Of a DNA stretch of 64,000 nt, positions 45,742-53,926 are shown in pieces (within the stretch, counting starts at the first letter, position 1; each line of letters starts with the position of its first letter). Made by a program: the position numbers and the translations under genes. Location of the stretch: NCBI GenBank assembly GCA_023388495.1, contig JAEWGC010000037.1:186001-250000 (forward strand), given 5' to 3'. The notes under the pieces are model-generated. The model saw nothing but the letters and a program-made list of their open reading frames with translations, made no database searches and was not told the DNA's origin. This DNA comes from Bacillota bacterium (GTDB lineage Bacteria; Bacillota; Clostridia; Tissierellales; Tissierellaceae).

Positions 45742-46371
45742 AATTAATTTTTTCAATTATTTCTTTTATTTCTAAGATATTATGGATTAAATCAGCAATT
45801 GTTATAATTTTTAGTTTATGCTCCTGTGCAAATGTCATAAGCTCTGGAGTCCTTGACATAGTACCATCATCATTCATTATTTCACAAATTACTCCAGCTG
45901 GCTTCAATCCTGCTAGCTTTGCTAAATCTACTGCTGCTTCTGTATGACCAGTTCGTCTTAGGACCCCACCTTCTCTTGCCTTTAGGGGGAAAATATGTCC
46001 TGGCCTTCTAAAATCATCTTTCTTTGAACTTTCATCTAATACCTTTTGTATCGTTAGAGCCCTTTCATGAGCTGAAATTCCTGTAGTAGTATCTACATGG
46101 TCTATAGATACTGTAAATGCTGTCTCATGATTGTCAGTATTATTCTCAACCATAGGTTGAATTTCAAGTTCTTTTACTCTTTGTTCATCTAAAGGCATAC
46201 ATATAAGTCCACGTCCATACTTAGCCATAAAATTTATATCCTCTGACGTAGATTTTCAGCTGCCATCAGTAAATCTCCTTCATTCTTCCTATCAGGATCA
46301 TCAACTACTATTATCATTTTGCCTGCTTTAATATCTTCAATAGCTTCATCAATGCTATTAAATTTAAACAT
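45740..46371 (-). pseudogene. ribB: Frameshifted ribB (DHBP synthase); RibA part missing
   Basis: ATG at 46371 with GGAGGAATT upstream opens a normal RibB start: FKFNSIDEAIEDIKAGKMII, VVDDPDRKNEGDLLMAAEN. After AAT (near 46247) the frame is lost and stops at IRQRI-type junk; one base deleted would join it to TSEDINFMAKYGRGLICMPL, which continues to GHTEAAVDLAKLAGL and ends at 45740. In Clostridia RibB is normally fused to RibA (RibBA, about 400 aa), but here the protein ends after LKIITIADLI with a short unrelated tail. So it carries a frameshift and a lost GTP cyclohydrolase II half. RibH is also not found next to it. Confidence 0.8.
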
Positions 46372-46383
46372 TCTAATTCCTCC

Positions 46384-47946
46384 TTAAATAAATCCATTAG
46401 TCTTTAGGAAATCCTCATTTATTCTGCTATTAACTACCTTTTCTTGCTTCTGCAGGCCCAATAACTTTTCAACATATTTACCTAGTTGGTCACATTCTAG
46501 GTTTACTGTTTCCCCTTGTAATTTATCTAGGAACGTTGTATTTCCACCAGTATGTGGAATGATAAAAACCTTAAATACATATTCATCTACATATGCTACA
46601 GTTAAACTAATTCCATCAATTGCAATAGAACCTTTTTCAATTATATATTTAAGTATGTCCGGTGAAGCCTTTATAGTAATCCAAATAGCATTATCCTCTT
46701 TTTCTCTTGATATTATTTCTCCAACTCCATCTATATGACCACTTACTAAATGGCCTCCTAGCCTTTTATCTAGAGTTAATGCTCTTTCTAAATTTACATG
46801 ACTACCTATTTTAAGAATCCCTAGATTACTTCTTCTTAGGGTCTCAGCCATGACATCAGCTTCAAAGCTATTGTTGTTTATTTTTGTAACTGTTAAGCAT
46901 ACTCCGTTGGTGCAAATACTATCTCCTATGAGAGTTGTTTCTAAAACTAAAGAGGCAGAGATTGTAAGTGTTAATGATCTTTCTCCTCCGATTATCTTTG
47001 GAGCGATGTAGACTTGTATTTTATCAACTATAGATTGTTTAAGAGCAGAAAAGTTAAGAGTAGAACCTCCCTCAAGAAGTAGGCTATCAATATTTTCAGT
47101 AGCCAGCTTTGACATAAGGTCCTGTAAATCTACCTTTCCTTCCAGACTTTCAGTGATTAATACCTTAGCTCCCTTGTTTTCAATTTCAATTTTCTTTCTT
47201 ATATCTGCCTGAGAAGTCGTAGCTATTATGGTTTTTGCTATATGCTGGTTATCTAAAACCTTAGAATCTATAGGTATCCTAAGACTACTGTCTACTATTA
47301 TTCTCATAGGGTTATTACCATTTTCAATCCTACAAGTTAATTCAGGATTATCCATTATTACAGTATTTACTCCTACCATAATTCCTGCCACTTGACTCCT
47401 CAGGTGATGTACATTATTTCTTGACCGTGATCCCGTAATCCATTTTGATTCACCAGTTTTCGTTGCAATTTTCCCATCTAAGGACATGGCTGTTTTCATT
47501 ATGACAAATGGTTTTCTTTCTACTATATATTTCATAAAAATTTCATTTAATTCCCTACATTCCTTTTCTAAAACTCCTGTTGTAACTTCTATACCTGCAT
47601 CAATGAGTTTTTGAACTCCCATACCTGAAACTAAAGGATTAGGATCAAGTGCACCAATGAAAACCCTATGGATTTTTTTATCAATTATCTTATCTACACA
47701 GGGTGGAGTTTTTCCATAATGAGAGCATGGTTCTAGAGTTACATAAAGAGTAGCTCCTTCTACATCTTCAGTTGCATTTTGGAAAGCCTTTACTTCTGCA
47801 TGGGATTCTCCGTAGCACTTATGATATCCTTTGCCTATTACTTTATTTTCTTTTACAATAACTGCGCCTACCATAGGATTAGGATTAACTTTTCCCCTTC
47901 CTTTTTCAGCTAATTCTAGTGCCAACTTCATGTATTTCTCGTGCAT
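46384..47946 (-). CDS. In-frame RibD-RibE fusion made by a deletion
   Basis: 520 aa. Residues 1-322 are RibD: deaminase site SHAEVKAF and PCSHYGKTPPC, then reductase IMKTAMSLDGKIATKTGES and LLLEGGSTLNFSAL, ending at IAPKIIGGE. Residue 323 onward is riboflavin synthase alpha (RibE): LTISASLVL, GDSICTNGVCLTV, LGGHLVSGHIDG, GSIAIDGISLTV, IPHTGGNTTFLD. Missing are the last 40 or so residues of RibD and the first 20 or so of RibE, including the conserved MFTG start. The join (near 46980) is in frame and neat. I infer a deletion spanning the ribD/ribE border. RibE activity is doubtful; RibD deaminase could survive. Confidence 0.85.
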   Translation of the reverse strand: MHEKYMKLALELAEKGRGKVNPNPMVGAVIVKENKVIGKGYHKCYGESHAEVKAFQNATEDVEGATLYVTLEPCSHYGKTPPCVDKIIDKKIHRVFIGALDPNPLVSGMGVQKLIDAGIEVTTGVLEKECRELNEIFMKYIVERKPFVIMKTAMSLDGKIATKTGESKWITGSRSRNNVHHLRSQVAGIMVGVNTVIMDNPELTCRIENGNNPMRIIVDSSLRIPIDSKVLDNQHIAKTIIATTSQADIRKKIEIENKGAKVLITESLEGKVDLQDLMSKLATENIDSLLLEGGSTLNFSALKQSIVDKIQVYIAPKIIGGERSLTLTISASLVLETTLIGDSICTNGVCLTVTKINNNSFEADVMAETLRRSNLGILKIGSHVNLERALTLDKRLGGHLVSGHIDGVGEIISREKEDNAIWITIKASPDILKYIIEKGSIAIDGISLTVAYVDEYVFKVFIIPHTGGNTTFLDKLQGETVNLECDQLGKYVEKLLGLQKQEKVVNSRINEDFLKTNGFI

Positions 47947-47980
47947 AAAACACCTCCTATTTATAGTAACTGAAATAAAT

Positions 47981-48029
47981 CCCTAATATAAAAACCCTGA
48001 TTACAAAAATCAGGGCTTTTATATTAGGG
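47981..48029 (-). terminator. Long hairpin between riboswitch and ribD-ribE
   Basis: CCCTAATATAAAA, ACCCTGATT and AATCAGGGC, TTTTATATTAGGG form a stem of about 22 bp with a 5-nt loop. On the minus strand it ends in a T-run. It may be the riboswitch terminator or a second transcription stop in the leader. Confidence 0.65.
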
Positions 48030-48076
48030 ATAACTAATATTTTTCACTATAATCTTAGTATAATCTTAATAAAAAT

Positions 48077-48105
48077 GGCTCTGAAATATATAATATTTCA
48101 GAGCC
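48077..48105 (-). terminator. Riboswitch-proximal terminator
   Basis: GGCTCTGAAATAT and ATATTTCAGAGCC form a 13-bp stem followed on the minus strand by ATTTTTATT. It lies 47 nt downstream of the FMN aptamer, the usual place for its expression platform. Confidence 0.75.
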
Positions 48106-48151
48106 TAATACACAAAAAATTAGTAGTATTGATTTACTAAGATTCATATTA

Positions 48152-48262
48152 TTCTTCTTTCATCCAGACTTTACTGTCGGCTTCGGAGTTTCACCGAATC
48201 ATGCCTATATAAGGCTCGCGGGCTATACCGCCGGTAGGGAATTGCACCCTGCCCTGAAGAAT
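48152..48262 (-). promoter_or_regulatory. FMN riboswitch (RFN element)
   Basis: All conserved blocks are present on the minus strand: CTTCAGGGCAGGGTG, AATTCCC, ACCGGCGGTATAGCCCGCG, GATTCGGTGAAACTCCGAAG, CCGACAGT and TCTGGATGAAAGAAG. I find no loss in these blocks. It stands between a consensus promoter and the broken riboflavin operon. Confidence 0.96.
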
Positions 48263-48280
48263 TATTTAGTTTTCAAAGTC

Positions 48281-48309
48281 ATTATATAAGATTTATTTTA
48301 TTATGTCAA
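48281..48309 (-). promoter_or_regulatory. Promoter of the riboflavin operon
   Basis: TTGACA (48304-48309), a 17-bp spacer and TATAAT (48281-48286) on the minus strand, about 20 bp upstream of the riboswitch. Confidence 0.85.
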
Positions 48310-48341
48310 CAAATAAATATAATCTTCTCATCTTATTCTCT

Positions 48342-49457
48342 CTATTTAACTAATAATAATATCACTATAGTTATAACAAAAGGAAGTATCATTAAAAACA
48401 TACCAATAGGTCTTCCAGCATTAACAGTCCAACCTACTCCTATTCTTTTTTCCACAAATATCGAGGAATCATCTGGATTATAATATATTGTATTACCTAA
48501 TTTCCATAGTCTATCATCATCTATATCACAGCCTTTGGAGATGTCATTTTCCTCCTTTAATTTTAGTCGATCTCCACCTTGTCCTAGTACTATACTTAAT
48601 CCTATGGAGCATACTATTATTATCCCATAAAATATGAAACTAAAAATATTAAATAACTTCATGTTTCTAAATATTCCTAAAGTCATCATATTTAAAAAAG
48701 CAAATAATATCTCTATTAAAGTTAAGGTGACAATAAAGTAAATCGACCAGGCTTTTCTGAATATAATATTCTTTTTTAAGGAGATCTCTGGATTATTAGG
48801 ATTTATCTGTTGCTTGGATCTTATCATAAAATAATAAGACATATATATTATTACAGCCATCAGTACCTGTGTAAGTGGCATCAACAATACAGAAAACATA
48901 GATTTATTCATATATCCATCTACATTTCCTTTAATATCCCAATGAGTTGGTATCTTATCTGGTAAGGATGGATATATAACTAAAGACAATATGGTACTTA
49001 TAATTACTATGCTTATTGGGATTAAAAACCACTTCTGGGATATAGTACTTACCTTGCCTCTATCTCTACTAAACTTAGTATCTATAACTACTACCTTGCT
49101 TCCTACCTTATCCCATCCCTTTTCTTTTTTTAACTCCTTTGATTTTTTATTCCATCTTATATATACTAAAAATAATATTCCTATGTATATAAAAGTAGAA
49201 ATTGTAAATACATGAATATTATCTATATAATATATCAGCAAAGAAATAATTACTAAAGCAGGTATTCCCACTATAAGATTGTCTCTTTTAAATCCCTTAA
49301 TAATATTTTTGACCTCATCTGCTTCCATTTTTTCTTCTGGTATCTTCACTCCAAGGAGTATATTCTTTCGTGTTATTCTTGGTGTCAATATTTGCATTAT
49401 AAGTAATATTAATAAAACAACTGAATTAAATAATACCATAATTATTCTTTCAGACAT
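48342..49457 (-). CDS. DUF1648/DUF5808 multipass membrane protein
   Basis: 371 aa with about ten membrane helices. The DUF1648 part (about 150-200, LVIYPSLPDKIPTHWDIKGN, VDGYMNKS) is clear, and a C-terminal DUF5808 segment reads DDRLWKLGNTIYYNPDDSSI. It begins one base after the GntR gene ends, so the two form one operon. Similar YtrA-linked proteins belong to stress-response membrane systems, but the function is not known. Confidence 0.8.
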   Translation of the reverse strand: MSERIIMVLFNSVVLLILLIMQILTPRITRKNILLGVKIPEEKMEADEVKNIIKGFKRDNLIVGIPALVIISLLIYYIDNIHVFTISTFIYIGILFLVYIRWNKKSKELKKEKGWDKVGSKVVVIDTKFSRDRGKVSTISQKWFLIPISIVIISTILSLVIYPSLPDKIPTHWDIKGNVDGYMNKSMFSVLLMPLTQVLMAVIIYMSYYFMIRSKQQINPNNPEISLKKNIIFRKAWSIYFIVTLTLIEILFAFLNMMTLGIFRNMKLFNIFSFIFYGIIIVCSIGLSIVLGQGGDRLKLKEENDISKGCDIDDDRLWKLGNTIYYNPDDSSIFVEKRIGVGWTVNAGRPIGMFLMILPFVITIVILLLVK

Positions 49458-49458
49458 A

Positions 49459-49848
49459 TTATCTATCCTCTCTGCTGTTTAATTTATCATAGAATTCACT
49501 ACAAAACTTTAAAAAATCATCTTTTTCTATTCCTCTATTTTTACTATCTGATATTAAATAACTTAATTCATTTTCCAACATCTCTATATATTTATCATTG
49601 ACTTCAGGTAAACTATCTTTTATCATAGCCCCTTTTCTTCTATCAATAATTAAGTATCCTTCAGTCTTTAATATATTATATGTCTTATTTACAGTATGGA
49701 GATTGATTCCAATATCTCCACCTAACTGTCTAACAGATGGAAGTTCTTCTCCTAAACTCATTTCACCAGTGGCTATACCTATTATGATCTGTCGTCTCAA
49801 CTGTTCATATATTGGCATTTCTGATTCAAAATCTATCTTAAGCAACAT
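49459..49848 (-). CDS. GntR-family regulator, YtrA subfamily
   Basis: 129 aa from ATG at 49848; GAGAGG lies 9 bp upstream of it and sits directly against an earlier ATG, which is less likely. The winged helix is at the N-terminus (MPIYEQLRRQIIIGIATGEM, LPSVRQLGGDIGINLHTVNK) with a short helical tail, as in YtrA. A palindrome overlaps its -10 box, so it probably represses its own operon with 48342-49457. Confidence 0.88.
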   Translation of the reverse strand: MLLKIDFESEMPIYEQLRRQIIIGIATGEMSLGEELPSVRQLGGDIGINLHTVNKTYNILKTEGYLIIDRRKGAMIKDSLPEVNDKYIEMLENELSYLISDSKNRGIEKDDFLKFCSEFYDKLNSREDR

Positions 49849-49868
49849 AGCCTTCATCCTCTCTAATT

Positions 49869-49906
49869 GTTATATATATTATATAACATTCCTTTTGTTA
49901 GTACAA
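49869..49906 (-). promoter_or_regulatory. Promoter with palindrome over the -10 box (GntR operon)
   Basis: TTGTAC (49901-49906), 17 bp, TATAAT (49878-49883). The 19-bp palindrome GTTATATAATATATATAAC (49869-49887, minus strand) covers the -10 box and the start point. It is the natural operator for the GntR protein. Confidence 0.65.
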
Positions 49907-49911
49907 GAAAA

Positions 49912-49934
49912 ACCCTCTTGATTTATTCAAGAGG
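49912..49934 (-). terminator. Terminator of the M48 protease gene
   Basis: CCTCTTGA and TCAAGAGG with a 5-nt loop; minus strand continues GTTTTTC. It overlaps the end of the protease gene. Confidence 0.7.
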
Positions 49935-51152
49935 ATAATTTCTGTAAAAGTCTACTCTTTCCTCTAAAGTAGGATGAGTATGATACCATATTTTAAATAT
50001 ATTACTTGGCCGCGGTAGCCCTAGGCTTTCTTTATATAGCCTTTCCATAGCTGATATGGCAGATTCTCTATCTTCTGTAAGCATTATTTCATAAGCATCT
50101 GCTTCAACTTCCATTTTTCTTGAAAAATAACTTGTAATTGGCGACCCAATAAATGAATAAAAGTTAAGAACTAAAAGCAATAAAGGTATTGCCGCTATAT
50201 CTTGAAATCTTCTAATGCCAAAACTTCCATTTGACATGTTAAGTATCTTAACTGATGTAATATGGATTAAAAACAAGGTTAATATAGTACCAAAGCTACT
50301 TAAAATAATGTTTTTCCAAATATGCCCTTTTACATAGTGACCTATCTCGTGGGCAGTAATACTAAGAACTTCTTTTTCTTCCAAGTTATTGATAGTTGTA
50401 TCCCAAAGAACTATCCTTTTCGAATGGAATATACCTGTCATATAGGCATTCATAGTCTTTGTATCTTTACTCTTATCTACCTTGTATATCTTTGCGTCTT
50501 GTATATCTGCTTTGTAAAGTAAATCAGTTATTTCTATCCCTAGTCTTTCATCTTTTATAGAAGTATACTTGTTAAATATAGGATCTATAACAAATGGAGA
50601 AATAAATACTATAAATATAATAAATGGTATGGCTAAGAATGATAACTGCAACCACCAGATTTTAGGACTTCTATACATAAGATAAAATGGAACAAATATA
50701 ATTAATGACATAACTAAATCATTTATCACAAAACCTTTTATTGCTATTTCAATCCATCTTCCAAAAGTTTGATTAGATAATCCATATTTATGGCCTAAAT
50801 AATATGAACTATAATAACTTAAAGGAAGATTTATTAAAAACATTAGAGTGAAAAAAATAATACCATATAGTAACCCTGTGAGAAATAAAGATCTATTATT
50901 TTCTACAAAATACCTTATCCTATATGATAATCTAGATGTTAAAAATAATAAAGGTATAAGGAATTGAAGAACTAATCTAATAGCCCATACCCTTAGGTTA
51001 TCTTTTCTAAGATTATAGGCATTCTCAGGCAAGTTTGGATATTCGGTTCTTATTTTACTCATATTTATATATTCACTAGCTAAAACAACTCCTATAAAAG
51101 CTAATAAAAATATAAAAAATACGATTATAATTAGCTTCAATTTTCCACTCAC
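49923..51152 (-). CDS. M48-family membrane metalloprotease (Ste24/HtpX-like)
   Basis: 409 aa with about seven membrane helices. Zinc motif ITAHEIGHYVKGHIWKN at about residue 262 and the third ligand in KMEVEADAYEIML near 345. This layout is that of CAAX prenyl protease 1/Ste24 relatives, used in bacteria for membrane protein quality control. It lies just upstream of, and reads toward, the GntR operon with its own terminator. Confidence 0.88.
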   Translation of the reverse strand: MSGKLKLIIIVFFIFLLAFIGVVLASEYINMSKIRTEYPNLPENAYNLRKDNLRVWAIRLVLQFLIPLLFLTSRLSYRIRYFVENNRSLFLTGLLYGIIFFTLMFLINLPLSYYSSYYLGHKYGLSNQTFGRWIEIAIKGFVINDLVMSLIIFVPFYLMYRSPKIWWLQLSFLAIPFIIFIVFISPFVIDPIFNKYTSIKDERLGIEITDLLYKADIQDAKIYKVDKSKDTKTMNAYMTGIFHSKRIVLWDTTINNLEEKEVLSITAHEIGHYVKGHIWKNIILSSFGTILTLFLIHITSVKILNMSNGSFGIRRFQDIAAIPLLLLVLNFYSFIGSPITSYFSRKMEVEADAYEIMLTEDRESAISAMERLYKESLGLPRPSNIFKIWYHTHPTLEERVDFYRNYPLE

Positions 51153-51220
51153 AGTATCACTCCTATTTATAACTTTGTCCCTTAGTTATTTTATTCTAAA
51201 TTGTTATAGTTTATGATTAT

Positions 51221-52636
51221 TTAATTATCAAACTCTTGTCTTTCAATCTGACCCCATTTATTATCCTTCCTCTTATATCCGATAAAAGCCTTTGCCCTCC
51301 ACCATGTAGTTAATTGTCTATAGCCAAAATTCTCAACAATTGCATATAGTACCATTTTTAAATAATCTCCTACCTTCTTATACTTCATGAAATTATATTC
51401 TTCTAGCATAACTGAAGCTAAAGATAAAAATACTCCATATAATACTGACATAATAAAGAATATAATAGCAAACTCATAACTCAATAGCCCTAAGAAGTAT
51501 GATGCTATTACTGTAATATATCCTAATACTTCTATAATAGGACCTATCATCTCGATTATCCAATAATATGGTATGGCTAAAATCCCTATAAATCCAAACC
51601 TTGGATTTAAAAACATATCCCTATGATTGATCAAGGAATCAATTAACCCTCTATGCCACCTAATTCTTTGGGCTTTTAAAGAGCTAAACTTCTCAGGTGC
51701 CTGTGTCCAACATACGGGATCAGGTACAAAAATTATATCATAGTCCATTTTCTCCTTCTTCAGATGCTTATGAATCTTTATAATTAGTTCCATATCTTCC
51801 CCTATGGTATTTACAGCATAACCACCAACTTTTAAAACTACATCTTTCTTAAATACACCAAAGGCACCAGAGACTATCAATAGGCTATTTAGCTCAGACC
51901 AGCCCATCCTACCGAATAAAAATGCTCTCAAATATTCTACAGTTTGGAGTATGGCTATAGGTTTTTTAGATAAAAGAACATCCTCTATAAATCCATTATG
52001 TATCTTTGATCCATTTACTACTCTAACAACTCCACCAGTAGCAACTACTCTATCCGGTTCATCTATAAAAGGCCTAACCACTTTAATTAAAGAGTTTTTT
52101 TCTAATATAGAATCGGCATCTATTGCTGTAAACAAGGGATACTTACATATATTAATGCCTACGTTTAAGGCATCTGCCTTACCACCGTTTTCCTTATCAA
52201 TTACTGTCAAGTTCGGATATTTTGAAGACAGATAAGTTCCTCTAACTTCTTTTGTTTTTATATTTTTCCGATAGGGGTTATCAAGTTTTTTTAAATCAAA
52301 GGCTTTCCTTAAGGTATCCATTGTATTATCATTTGAGCCATCATTTATAACAACGATTTCAAACTTGTTATATTCTATGCTCAGAAGGGATTCGATATTA
52401 TCCACTATAGTTTTCTCTTCATTATAACACGGGACAAGTATGGATACTGGCGGTACATAAATAGATGCTATCATCTGATAGTATGGCCAGTTCTGCAGCT
52501 TATATCTATATTTTTTTATTCCTCTTAAAGCTAATAATATCAATATAGTATTAAAGACATTTATGAATATAAGATAATATAAGGCGAAATTATTGTAGCC
52601 TAAAATTATATTTGTCATTATAACTCTAAGATTCAA
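51221..52636 (-). CDS. Processive family 2 glycosyltransferase, membrane-bound
   Basis: About 471 aa. The strongest ribosome site (GGGGGGAG) fits a TTG at 52636; an ATG at 52618 is the alternative. Membrane helices flank a GT2 domain: VSILVPCYNEEKTIVDNI, LFTAIDADSILE (DxD), GEDMELIIKIHKHL and the processive motif QRIRWHRG, then four C-terminal helices. The family includes synthases of cellulose, hyaluronan and poly-N-acetylglucosamine. It overlaps the HEAT-repeat gene by 11 bp. Likely role: making and moving a surface polysaccharide. Confidence 0.88.
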   Translation of the reverse strand: MNLRVIMTNIILGYNNFALYYLIFINVFNTILILLALRGIKKYRYKLQNWPYYQMIASIYVPPVSILVPCYNEEKTIVDNIESLLSIEYNKFEIVVINDGSNDNTMDTLRKAFDLKKLDNPYRKNIKTKEVRGTYLSSKYPNLTVIDKENGGKADALNVGINICKYPLFTAIDADSILEKNSLIKVVRPFIDEPDRVVATGGVVRVVNGSKIHNGFIEDVLLSKKPIAILQTVEYLRAFLFGRMGWSELNSLLIVSGAFGVFKKDVVLKVGGYAVNTIGEDMELIIKIHKHLKKEKMDYDIIFVPDPVCWTQAPEKFSSLKAQRIRWHRGLIDSLINHRDMFLNPRFGFIGILAIPYYWIIEMIGPIIEVLGYITVIASYFLGLLSYEFAIIFFIMSVLYGVFLSLASVMLEEYNFMKYKKVGDYLKMVLYAIVENFGYRQLTTWWRAKAFIGYKRKDNKWGQIERQEFDN

Positions 52637-53789
52637 CTGCAACTCCCCCCTTTATTGAATTGTCATACTCATTTATATTATTTATAATATATTCAGAATC
52701 TCCATATGTCTCTATTCTATTAAACAAATCATATAACTTTATTTCCCTCTGTAATACATTCCAAGCCCTATCCCTGGCAAAACCATCAGAGCTATACAAT
52801 GTTTCTGAAAGAGCCAATATACCCTTTTCTCCTAAATTAAGTAAACTTTCAGAGGAGTTAAATCTAACAAACCAGTTCAAGTCACTTATCATTTCCTTTA
52901 AAATATTAACCTCATCATAATTGCAATCATCACATCCCCCAAGGCCCTTGGCTAAAAATGCTCTTACTTCCCATTCCTTATGGTCTTTTAACATTTTTAT
53001 TTTAGGTATAATATCTTCACAGTCTAAGTACCCGATTTCAATAACTGCCTTAAGTCCCGATATCATTAATTCCTTTTCATTAGAATCTATTGCCTCTCCA
53101 ATATATGGAACGGCTCTTTTATCCTCTTTATTTCCTAGAGCCTCTAGAGCTAGTACCCTCTTAAAAATATCTTTTCCATCTAAATACTCCTTCATTTTAG
53201 GATAAATATCTTCCTCATCTATTAGGGATATTAAATCTAAGATTTTAGATTTCATAGTAAAATCTTTCCCTCCCAAGATATCGACTATCATATCTATGTA
53301 TTCAGTTCCACTTACTAATATTAAAGACCTACAAATAACATAGGATAATTCTTTCTTTGATTTATCTATATTGTTTATAAGGTACTCTGTAGCCTCTTTC
53401 GCTCCTATTTCTCCTAAGAAATATGCTGATATTCCTCGCCTAGCTTCTGATCTATTATTTAAATTATCAATTTCCATTTTTAATAACCCGGTTTCCTTAG
53501 CAATATCTAGTAGTTTAGCTTTTTCAGCTTTGCTACTTCTACTAACGAATTCTAACAGGACTGATTTGAAAATTAATAAATCTCTCTTCTTCCTCAATCT
53601 TGGAATATCCTTTATTCTGTTTGATATAAATCCATCTATAATATCTTTATAATATCTTTTAACCATTTCATCTTTCTTTTCTTTTCTTCTACTTATAATC
53701 TTATATATCAGTAACATTGCGAATATTGTTATATTAATAAATGATAATATATATATTCCATAAATAGCAAATTGAATTTTAAAATTCAC
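52626..53789 (-). CDS. Membrane-anchored HEAT-repeat protein
   Basis: 387 aa from a GTG at 53789 (AAGGGG upstream). One N-terminal membrane helix (FAIYGIYILSFINITIFAML) and then a cytosolic stack of HEAT-like repeats, for example AYFLGEIGAKEATEYLINNI, LEALGNKEDKRAVPYIGEAI, AFLAKGLGGC, and SSESLLNLGEKGILALSETL. HEAT proteins of this kind act as scaffolds. Its overlap with the glycosyltransferase suggests it belongs to the synthase complex. Confidence 0.78.
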   Translation of the reverse strand: MNFKIQFAIYGIYILSFINITIFAMLLIYKIISRRKEKKDEMVKRYYKDIIDGFISNRIKDIPRLRKKRDLLIFKSVLLEFVSRSSKAEKAKLLDIAKETGLLKMEIDNLNNRSEARRGISAYFLGEIGAKEATEYLINNIDKSKKELSYVICRSLILVSGTEYIDMIVDILGGKDFTMKSKILDLISLIDEEDIYPKMKEYLDGKDIFKRVLALEALGNKEDKRAVPYIGEAIDSNEKELMISGLKAVIEIGYLDCEDIIPKIKMLKDHKEWEVRAFLAKGLGGCDDCNYDEVNILKEMISDLNWFVRFNSSESLLNLGEKGILALSETLYSSDGFARDRAWNVLQREIKLYDLFNRIETYGDSEYIINNINEYDNSIKGGVAVES

Positions 53790-53926
53790 AATATTCATCC
53801 CCTTATATGGTATAATGTAATTAAAATACAACCTATTATATATCCCTTTTAATCATATTTCAAACGAGAATATTTATCAAGCTATAATGGGTTATATATT
53901 AAAGAGATAAACTAGGAGGAATAACC

